Below, piece after piece: positions 15,018 to 21,401 of a stretch of DNA of 27,873 bases. The notes under the pieces were generated by a model. The model was not told where the DNA came from, did not search any database, and was given only the letters and a program-made list of their open reading frames with translations. The stretch is from Clostridiales bacterium (GTDB lineage: Bacteria; Bacillota; Clostridia; Oscillospirales; Oscillospiraceae). The stretch lies in assembly GCA_019418025.1 (NCBI GenBank), contig DYCR01000030.1, positions 1 through 27,873 on the forward strand, given 5' to 3'. How positions within the stretch are numbered: position 1 is the stretch's first letter; every line of letters starts with the position of its first letter. The translations under genes and the position numbers were made by a program.

Positions 15018-15575
15018 TTATTCCGAAGCCGCCGGTTCCTGATCACATTTATTCTCGATACGGTCGGTGATCTGAGAATACTGCAGGGCCAGATTCTTCC
15101 ATGTTCGTTTGTCCAGATTCCCGGTGGGCTTCAGGTTGGAGAAAATTTGAAATGCCATCAGGGATTTCTGTGTTTCTGCATCCAGAACGCCTGAAATTTC
15201 CGGCTCAGGTATGGCTTCATAGGCCTGAGACAGCACAAACAGCAGGGTTTGGATCAGCGGTATCTGTACGTTTTCGCTGCCGAGGGTCAGCACCTGACCC
15301 GGGTTCAGGGAAATCTGCAAGCTTTGCGCAGGAGCCGTTTCCACCAGACAGAGTTCATACTCGGTCACGATTTTGTCCCATGTTGCGTTATTCACAATAC
15401 CGGTGACGGGGATACCCTTCCGGCGCTGAAAGGAAGATACAGCGGCCTCAGTCTGCTTTGAATAGATTCCATCAGGCACAACTGTTTTCTGGTTTGGATA
15501 TACCTGAGATATGGTTCTGAGCATGGTTTGCAGGCTGCGGACGGGCTGACCGATAAAGGATTCGTTTGGCTTCAT
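15018..15575 (-). CDS. Protein with two peptidoglycan-binding domains
   Basis: 185 aa made almost wholly of two PG_binding_1-type repeats, at about 7-73 and 94-166. Each has the pattern of a helix with V..LQ..L, the PDGIY or SGVLD turn, then AV..FQ and G.....TW, with the longer first loop (ISQVYPN type) often seen in clostridial copies. It has no signal peptide, membrane helix or catalytic domain, so it probably binds cell wall or spore cortex as an accessory. Its ATG overlaps the stop of the upstream SpoIID-like gene by 4 nt, which points to translational coupling and a shared role. The acidic tail (ENKCDQEPAASE) is not part of the repeats. Confidence 0.85.
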   Translation of the reverse strand: MKPNESFIGQPVRSLQTMLRTISQVYPNQKTVVPDGIYSKQTEAAVSSFQRRKGIPVTGIVNNATWDKIVTEYELCLVETAPAQSLQISLNPGQVLTLGSENVQIPLIQTLLFVLSQAYEAIPEPEISGVLDAETQKSLMAFQIFSNLKPTGNLDKRTWKNLALQYSQITDRIENKCDQEPAASE

Positions 15576-16774
15576 CTTACCACCTCCTGTCGAACCTCGT
15601 CTCGGCTTCCCATACGCAAGGCATCTCCGGGGAATTGCTGCAAGGTACTGGTATCCACATAGTCCTCAGGGATCTGCGTGGGGAACAGCTCCTTGGAACG
15701 GAACGTGGTATTTTCGATGCCGGCAAATTGATCATAAATATAGTCCCATGTATCTTCATCCACGGCCCCTGTTTCCGGAAGTCCGAAATACTGCTGTGCT
15801 GAAATGACTGCCTCCCGTGTAGACGGGCCGTATATTCCGTCTATCTCCAGAAGGGGGAAGGCAGAGATAAATTCCGAAATGATGGACAGCATATATTGCA
15901 GCTGACGCACGGACTGTCCTCGGTCGCCCTCTTGGATCGCATTGGGATAAGCCCATGAAACCGAATAAAACTGCTGCCCTCTGCTGCGCAGTTCAGAAAG
16001 ACGGTAGATGGCTGTGTACAGCCGTACCAGCTCGTACCATGTGGACCTGCCTACGATGCCGTCCACGGACAGACCGAATATTTCCTGAAATTTCCGAACG
16101 GCGGCTTCTGTTTTTGGACCGTATATTCCATCGGCAGCAGGGATCTTGGGAATCGCCGGATAGCTTTGAGAGATCCGATTCAGCTCGGCCTGAAGCACCA
16201 CCACATCCGGTCCGGTGCTTCCCTGCTTGAGGGCGGTGCCGGGGTAGGAGGACTGTATCCCGCGGCTTGGTGCATTTTCTACGATTTCAAAATCACCATA
16301 GTACCGCCTGAGGATCTCAATGCTGTTCAGACCCTGCTGGGCAAGCTCCTGACTGCCCCATTGACTGAGGCCCTCGCAGGTCACCGTGGTCCCGTTGCAG
16401 AACTTGGCAGCCAGAGGCTCAATAAATCCGGGCCTGCGCAAATAGTCGTTGTACAATTCGTCCACCAGTCGGGAAATATTCTCAAAGTAGCTTCTTCCGT
16501 TCACAAAGTATTGATCGATGGCTGTGGAACTGGTAATATCAAAGGGGTAGCCGCGGCTGCGGTAAAATTCGGTGTAGACACGGTTCAGGGCAAAGGAAAC
16601 GATCGCAAGGATATTTGCACGCAGAGCGGCCTCATCCCATGTGGGATATATTTCACTGGAGGCAACATTTTTAACGTAGTCCACAAACGGGACCGTTACG
16701 TTGGGGGCATCAGAGTTCGGTGAGCCCAGATGCACCGTGATCGTTTTTGGAATATATGGAATTACAGCAGGCAT
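15572..16774 (-). CDS. SpoIID-like domain protein with two peptidoglycan-binding domains
   Basis: 400 aa; GGGAGGTG lies about 6 nt before the ATG. Residues about 25-170 resemble SpoIID/LytB lytic transglycosylases: VDYVKNVASSEIYPTWDEAALRAN places Glu41 where the family's catalytic glutamate lies, and EGLSQWGSQELAQQGLNSIEILRRYYG matches the closing SQYG...ILxHYY segment. Two peptidoglycan-binding repeats follow (about 180-255 and 280-350), each with DGIYGP. SpoIID degrades denuded glycan during engulfment. Unlike SpoIID, this protein has no signal peptide or membrane anchor, so its location and activity are uncertain. The C-terminal 50 residues are not assigned. It is the third gene of a four-gene - strand set. 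Confidence 0.8.
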   Translation of the reverse strand: MPAVIPYIPKTITVHLGSPNSDAPNVTVPFVDYVKNVASSEIYPTWDEAALRANILAIVSFALNRVYTEFYRSRGYPFDITSSTAIDQYFVNGRSYFENISRLVDELYNDYLRRPGFIEPLAAKFCNGTTVTCEGLSQWGSQELAQQGLNSIEILRRYYGDFEIVENAPSRGIQSSYPGTALKQGSTGPDVVVLQAELNRISQSYPAIPKIPAADGIYGPKTEAAVRKFQEIFGLSVDGIVGRSTWYELVRLYTAIYRLSELRSRGQQFYSVSWAYPNAIQEGDRGQSVRQLQYMLSIISEFISAFPLLEIDGIYGPSTREAVISAQQYFGLPETGAVDEDTWDYIYDQFAGIENTTFRSKELFPTQIPEDYVDTSTLQQFPGDALRMGSRDEVRQEVVR

Positions 16775-16786
16775 GCATTCACCTCC

Positions 16787-17167
16787 CTACAAATCCTGAG
16801 GAGGTGTGTCAAACACCTCTGCGTCGTTCCACTGCCCCGGAAGCTCCGACAGGGGGATGAGCGACAGCTCCTGCTGAGTCACCACGTCCTCAAAAACCTG
16901 AACACCTCGGGACAGGATCTGCTCATACCCCTCGGCACGTGCATAGATGTTGACGGTCGTAAAGCCGCTTTTTCCGGTATCCGGTGACTGGGAATTGGAA
17001 GCATTTGGCACCTTGATCACAATGGGGGTCGTATTACCGCTTTGATCTGTGACCCGCAGCGCCAACAGCTTTCCTTCATCATCCAAAACAGATATGGCAA
17101 CATCCTCCAGTGGGATCTGGGCACGGGATGTAAATGCCTTCACCTGTATGTATCCGACTCCTGGCAA
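16787..17167 (-). CDS. Cna-B/carboxypeptidase-regulatory-like domain protein
   Basis: 126 aa. The start is TTG, with AAAGGAG 9 nt upstream; no ATG in frame fits. The sequence is a single beta-sandwich type: GYIQVKAFTSRAQIPLEDVAISVLDDEGKLLALRVTDQSG has the V.A..S....PL..A.V.V.D..G......T...G pattern of Cna-B or carboxypeptidase-regulatory domains, followed by VNIYARAEGYEQILSRGVQVF. There is no signal peptide. The gene ends 12 nt before the SpoIID-like gene, so it probably works with that wall-directed protein, perhaps as a structural or scaffolding part. Function is inferred only from context. Confidence 0.75.
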   Translation of the reverse strand: MPGVGYIQVKAFTSRAQIPLEDVAISVLDDEGKLLALRVTDQSGNTTPIVIKVPNASNSQSPDTGKSGFTTVNIYARAEGYEQILSRGVQVFEDVVTQQELSLIPLSELPGQWNDAEVFDTPPQDL

Positions 17168-17226
17168 AACACACCACTCCTTTCTTGGTTCACAGATATG
17201 TTATGCCGGTGATCGGATAATGGTTC

Positions 17227-17655
17227 TTACAGGAAGCCCTCCATCTGCCGGATGTTAGAGATCTCGGTTTCCAGCATTTTCTGAGCAAGTTTGGCCACGG
17301 CAGGGTCAGTTTTCGGACACTTTCGGATGTTTTGCAGAGATTCGATCATGCCACGGGTATTGCCCTGGATCATCATGCCTGCGATCTTGGAGTTAACGTC
17401 GCCGCCCATCAGTCTGCTCCTTGCGGAAACAGCGGTCATGCCTCTGACAGCCGGATGGAGGTTTTTCATTTGGTACCCCTGCTTGCGCGCCAGATTGGCG
17501 GCCTCCTGTTCGATGGAAACATACTCCTTGCGCTGGCATTTCAGAGCCTGACGGAGAGCTGGTTGGGAGGCTCTGGACATAACGGCATGGATTCCGTCCT
17601 GACCCATCTGCGCGGCCTTCATGATTTGATTCAGTAGTTTTTGATTGTCGATCAT
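17227..17655 (-). CDS. Helical protein of unknown function
   Basis: 142 aa starting MIDNQKLLNQIMKAAQMGQDG. The ATG at 17655 has GGGGTGAT upstream, whereas a longer reading from 17736 would run into the asnB ribosome site and is rejected. The whole protein looks alpha-helical: four amphipathic stretches (about 5-30, 33-58, 75-105 and 112-138) separated by short turns, with ALKCQRKEYVSIEQEA resembling a four-helix-bundle, ferritin-like or DUF2383-like arrangement. There is no signal peptide or membrane helix. It heads the - strand set with the Cna-B-like and peptidoglycan-binding proteins (59-nt gap), so a spore or envelope role is possible but unproven. Confidence 0.75.
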   Translation of the reverse strand: MIDNQKLLNQIMKAAQMGQDGIHAVMSRASQPALRQALKCQRKEYVSIEQEAANLARKQGYQMKNLHPAVRGMTAVSARSRLMGGDVNSKIAGMMIQGNTRGMIESLQNIRKCPKTDPAVAKLAQKMLETEISNIRQMEGFL

Positions 17656-17736
17656 AATATCACCCCGTATCATCATTCCCATACACGTCCATAAGTATTC
17701 TGCATATACTATACCGAATGAAAAGGAGGATGTCAT

Positions 17737-19563
17737 ATGTGTGCAATTGCAGGAATTTTAAATCTAGCGGCAGAGCTTGACACCATCACACAGATGAAAA
17801 ACACCATGCATCGCCGTGGACCGGATGATTTTGGCGTGTTCACAGACGGGGATACGACCCTGCTCCACGCTCGGCTGACGGTCATCGATCCTGAGGGCGG
17901 CAGACAGCCCATGACCTTGGAACATAATCAGGAACGCTATACCATCGTATATAACGGAGAGCTGTATAACACCCCGGAGCTGCGGGCGGAGCTGAGCAGA
18001 CTGGGACACAGCTTCAACAGCCACTCGGATACCGAGGTCCTGCTGCATGCTTATGCCCAGTGGGGGAGTGCGTGCCTTGATCGATTAAACGGGATTTTTG
18101 CATTTGCAGTATGGGAGCATCACCGCAAACGGCTGTTTCTGGCGAGGGATCGGATCGGGGTAAAGCCATTGTTCTATTCTAAATACCGAGGGGGGCTGCT
18201 GTTTGCGTCGGAAATCAAGACGATCCTCAGGTACCCGGGCTTTCCTGCGATTCTGGATACGGATGGGGCAGCAGAGCTGATTTTGATCGGCCCGGGCAGG
18301 ACGCCCGGCAGCGGTGTGCTGAAGGGGATACAGGAGTTAGAGCCCGGGTGCTGGGCCGTGTGGGAAGGGGGGAGGCTTCGGTGGGAGCGGTATTGGAAGC
18401 TGACCGATGCGCCTCACGAGGACTCTTTTGAGGAAACCGTTGAGAAGGTGCGGTTTCTTGTGACGGATGCCATCAAGCGGCAGATGGTATCTGATGTACC
18501 CATCGGGACATTCCTGTCTGGAGGGTTGGATTCAAGTCTGATCAGTGCGGTGTGTGCAGAGCAGATGGCTCAGCGGGGCAGGTGCCTAGATACGTTTTCG
18601 GTGGATTATGAGAACAACCAGAAGTATTTTGTCCCCGGGAAATTTCAGCCCAACAGCGATTCTGATTTTATCGGGATCATGGAGGATTATCTGAAATGCC
18701 GTCCCCACCGGGTGGAATTAACGGCCCGGCAGCTATATGACGCACTGGAGGAGGCCACCGCAGCTCGTGACTTACCGGGGATGGCGGACGTGGATTTTTC
18801 TTTGCTGCTGTTTTGCAGGGAGATCCGCCGCCATGTGACGGTGGCGCTGTCCGGAGAATGTGCAGATGAGATTTTCGGCGGGTATCCTTGGTATCGCGAT
18901 CCGGAAATTCGTCAGCAGGCAGGGTTCCCTTGGGCCCAGTCTACGGCAGAACGGGCAGGGCTGCTGAATGACAGCCTTTCCGGCAGAATCCATGCTCAGG
19001 AATATGTTATGAGCAGATATCAGCAGACACTGGATGAATGTGATATCCTGCCGGATGCTTCGCCGTTGGAAAAACGCATGAAGCAGATGGTGAACTTGAA
19101 TTTCCGTTGGTTCATGCAGACGCTTCTGGATCGCAAGGATCGGATGAGCATGTATGCATCTCTGGAGGTCCGCGTGCCATTCTGTGATTGGCGGATCGCT
19201 GAGTATATGTATAGAGTACCGTGGGAAATGAAAGACTACAATGGGTACGAAAAAGGTCTGCTTCGAAAGGCGGCCTCGGGGCTTCTTCCAGACGAGATCC
19301 TCTGGCGAAAGAAAAGTCCCTATCCCAAAACCTACGACCCAATGTATCTGGAGCTGATGCGTGGCCGATTGAATCGCCTGACGGCGGATCGCTCCGCACC
19401 GCTGTGGGAACTGCTGGAAAGATCCAAGGCAGCGCAGCTTGCGGAAGGGGAAATGCCGTGGCCGTGGTATGGGCAGCTGATGCGTACCCCTCAAACCATT
19501 GCATATCTGCTTCAAATTGACTGTTGGATTCGTCAATATGGTGTCGATTTGCAGTTGTCGTAG
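17737..19563 (+). CDS. asnB: Asparagine synthetase (glutamine-hydrolysing)
   Basis: Amidates aspartate using ATP and glutamine. 608 aa from ATG 17737 with AAAAGGAGG (17721-17729) 7 nt upstream. The N-terminal class II glutaminase domain (about 1-200) keeps the nucleophile Cys2 (MCAIAG), RRGPDD, the YNGELYN loop and GIFAFAVW. The synthetase domain has the PP-loop SGGLDSSLIS at about 263-272, the YENN strand, ALSGECADEIFGGYPWY and the late RKDRMSMYASLEVRVPFCD. Between 330 and 390 an extra, less usual stretch precedes the ELTARQL segment. Divergent from the helical-protein gene; a weak -10 (TATACT, 17705-17710) is the only promoter hint. Confidence 0.95.
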   Translation: MCAIAGILNLAAELDTITQMKNTMHRRGPDDFGVFTDGDTTLLHARLTVIDPEGGRQPMTLEHNQERYTIVYNGELYNTPELRAELSRLGHSFNSHSDTEVLLHAYAQWGSACLDRLNGIFAFAVWEHHRKRLFLARDRIGVKPLFYSKYRGGLLFASEIKTILRYPGFPAILDTDGAAELILIGPGRTPGSGVLKGIQELEPGCWAVWEGGRLRWERYWKLTDAPHEDSFEETVEKVRFLVTDAIKRQMVSDVPIGTFLSGGLDSSLISAVCAEQMAQRGRCLDTFSVDYENNQKYFVPGKFQPNSDSDFIGIMEDYLKCRPHRVELTARQLYDALEEATAARDLPGMADVDFSLLLFCREIRRHVTVALSGECADEIFGGYPWYRDPEIRQQAGFPWAQSTAERAGLLNDSLSGRIHAQEYVMSRYQQTLDECDILPDASPLEKRMKQMVNLNFRWFMQTLLDRKDRMSMYASLEVRVPFCDWRIAEYMYRVPWEMKDYNGYEKGLLRKAASGLLPDEILWRKKSPYPKTYDPMYLELMRGRLNRLTADRSAPLWELLERSKAAQLAEGEMPWPWYGQLMRTPQTIAYLLQIDCWIRQYGVDLQLS

Positions 19564-19602
19564 CCTGATTTTTGACTGTTTGCCAAATATTGTTTCTGTC
19601 AA

Positions 19603-19631
19603 TTGACATTTAGGTCATCATGCTTTAGAAT
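19603..19631 (+). promoter_or_regulatory. Promoter of pyk
   Basis: Perfect TTGACA (19603-19608), a 17-nt spacer and TAGAAT (19626-19631), with a start near 19638. Near-consensus strength fits the strong codon bias of pyk. Confidence 0.8.
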
Positions 19632-19681
19632 ATCCATAAAAGCGCCATTATCATATTTATAGAAATAACGGAGGAAGCGTT

Positions 19682-21097
19682 ATGCGTAAAACAAAAATCA
19701 TTTGTACAATTGGCCCTTCTAGCCAGAACGAAAAGACCCTGACCCAGATGATCGAGGCCGGCATGAATGTCGCCCGTATCAACTTCTCTCATGGCACCCA
19801 TGAGGAGCAGCAGGGTAAGATCGACATGATCAAGGAAATCCGTGAGAAGATGGATAAGCCTGTTGCACTGCTGCTGGACACCAAGGGTCCCGAGTATCGT
19901 ATCCGTACCTTCAAGAACGAGAAGGTCATGGTTCACGAGGGCGATACCTTTACCTTCACCGTTGACGAGATCGAAGGCGACGAGACCCGCGTCAGCGTAT
20001 CCTACAAGCGTCTGATTCAGGACCTGACCGTGGGTGACACCATCATGGTCAACAACGGTCTGATCATCTTTGAAGTCACCGAGCTGAAGGGCAATGATGC
20101 AATCTGCCGCTGTGTTGTCGGCGGTGAGATGAGCAACCGTAAGAGCATGTGCTTCCCCAATAAGGTTATGACCGGCCCCTTCCTGTCTGAGCAGGATAAG
20201 GCTGACATTCTGTTCGGCATCAAGAACGGCGTCGATTTCATCGCTGCTTCCTTTGTGTCCACCAAGCAGGATGTTCTGGATCTGCAGCAGTTCTTGGATG
20301 AGAACGGCGGCAGCGATATCGAGGTCATCGCAAAGATCGAGAATCGTTCCGGTGTTGACAATGTTGAAGAGATCTGCTCCGCCTGCTCCGGTATCATGAT
20401 TGCCCGCGGCGATCTGGGTGTTGAGATCCCCTTCATTGAGGTTCCCGCTATCCAGAAGGAGCTGATCCGCAAGTGCCGCGTTATGGGCAAGCGCGTGATC
20501 ACAGCTACCGAGATGCTGGAGTCCATGATCACCAATCCCCGTCCCACCCGTGCAGAAATCTCCGACGTTGCAAATGCTGTTTACGACGGAACCTCTGCCG
20601 TTATGCTGTCCGGCGAGTCCGCTGCCGGTAAGTACCCCGTTCAGGCTGTTCAGGCTATGGCTAAGGTCTGTGAGTACACCGAGGCAAACACCAACTACGC
20701 TAAGCGTTTCCACAAATATGAGTTCCACATCCAGAACACCATGGATGCAATCTCTCATGCTGTCTGTGCAATGGCAATCGACGTAGATGCTAAGGCAATC
20801 GCTGTTTCCTCCGTCTCCGGCAAGACTGCCCAGATGGTCAGCCGTTTCCGTTGCCCTGTTGACATTGTGGGCCTGACCACTGATCGCAAGATCTGGCGCC
20901 GTCTGGCTCTGGCATGGGGCGTGACTCCTGTTATGGTCGAGCAGTATTCTTCCATGGATGTTATGTTCTACCATGCAGTCGGCGACACCAAGAAGGCATT
21001 CGACCTGAAGTCCGGTGACAAGATCGTTCTGACCGGCGGTCCGATCATGGGGCGTTCCGGCAACACCAACACCATTAAGGTTGAAACTGTTGTCTAA
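19682..21097 (+). CDS. pyk: Pyruvate kinase
   Basis: Last step of glycolysis, phosphoenolpyruvate plus ADP to pyruvate plus ATP, in the cytosol. 471 aa from ATG 19682, with GGAGGAAG upstream. Landmarks: TIGPSSQNEKTLTQMIEAGMNVARINFSHG split over the first domain, LLDTKGPEYRI, the B domain (about 70-170), IAKIENRSGVDN with the catalytic-type Lys, ARGDLGVEIPF, TATEMLESM and RPTRAEISDVANAV. It lacks the extra C-terminal phosphohistidine domain found in many Bacillus and clostridial enzymes. Codon use is highly biased (ggc, ctg, aag, atc), consistent with high expression. This bias also opens a 449-codon antisense frame that is not a gene. Confidence 0.97.
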   Translation: MRKTKIICTIGPSSQNEKTLTQMIEAGMNVARINFSHGTHEEQQGKIDMIKEIREKMDKPVALLLDTKGPEYRIRTFKNEKVMVHEGDTFTFTVDEIEGDETRVSVSYKRLIQDLTVGDTIMVNNGLIIFEVTELKGNDAICRCVVGGEMSNRKSMCFPNKVMTGPFLSEQDKADILFGIKNGVDFIAASFVSTKQDVLDLQQFLDENGGSDIEVIAKIENRSGVDNVEEICSACSGIMIARGDLGVEIPFIEVPAIQKELIRKCRVMGKRVITATEMLESMITNPRPTRAEISDVANAVYDGTSAVMLSGESAAGKYPVQAVQAMAKVCEYTEANTNYAKRFHKYEFHIQNTMDAISHAVCAMAIDVDAKAIAVSSVSGKTAQMVSRFRCPVDIVGLTTDRKIWRRLALAWGVTPVMVEQYSSMDVMFYHAVGDTKKAFDLKSGDKIVLTGGPIMGRSGNTNTIKVETVV

Positions 21098-21117
21098 TTT
21101 GCGTGAATGAAGCGTGA

Positions 21118-21146
21118 AAAGCAGGCTGCAAACAGCAGCCTGCTTT
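21118..21146 (+). terminator. Terminator after pyk
   Basis: AAAGCAGGCTGC (21118-21129) pairs with GCAGCCTGCTTT (21135-21146). The following T tract is short, so strength is uncertain. Confidence 0.7.
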
Positions 21147-21172
21147 CAAGACAGTGTATTTCGAATTTCTGA

Positions 21173-21201
21173 TTGACTTTTTGGGAATTTCTTGATATAC
21201 T
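21173..21201 (+). promoter_or_regulatory. Promoter of tRNA-Thr
   Basis: TTGACT (21173-21178), a 17-nt spacer and TATACT (21196-21201), with a start near 21208, only a few nucleotides before the mature tRNA 5' end at 21212. Confidence 0.75.
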
Positions 21202-21211
21202 GTCTAGGCTT

Positions 21212-21287
21212 GCTAGTGTAGCACAGTCGGTAGTGCATCTCACTCGTAATGAGAAGGTCGCCTGTTCGAGTCAGGTCACTAGCTCCA
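21212..21287 (+). tRNA. tRNA-Thr (anticodon CGT)
   Basis: Complete cloverleaf: acceptor GCTAGTG with CACTAGC, D-stem GCAC/GTGC, anticodon stem TCTCA/TGAGA with loop CTCGTAA (anticodon CGT at 21245-21247, reading ACG), five-nucleotide variable loop, T-arm with TTCGAGT, discriminator T and a genomically encoded CCA. The T-stem GCCTG/CAGGT has a G-T pair. Monocistronic, with its own promoter and terminator. Confidence 0.96.
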
Positions 21288-21325
21288 AAAACCCTGGAAC
21301 CGTCTGGTTCCGGGGTTTTTATTTA
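21287..21325 (+). terminator. Terminator after tRNA-Thr
   Basis: ACCCTGGAACC (21291-21301) pairs with GGTTCCGGGGT (21306-21316) and is followed by TTTTTATTTATT. The stem begins immediately after the CCA. Confidence 0.92.
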
Positions 21326-21354
21326 TTGACAAAGATCTGCTTTGCGCTTACTAT
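21326..21354 (+). promoter_or_regulatory. Promoter of the YfhO-family gene
   Basis: Perfect TTGACA (21326-21331), a 17-nt spacer and TACTAT (21349-21354), with a start near 21361. The -35 begins at the end of the tRNA terminator tail. Confidence 0.65.
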
Positions 21355-21401
21355 TGCGGTAGGCCTGATAATCATACAGCATCGTATGTAAGGAGGACAA
21401 A

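Noticed and set aside
19625..20974. 449-codon open frame antisense to pyk
   Set aside because: A codon-bias shadow: the strongly biased pyk codons avoid producing stops on the complement. It has no ribosome site and its composition is unlike a protein (many His, Asp and Leu).
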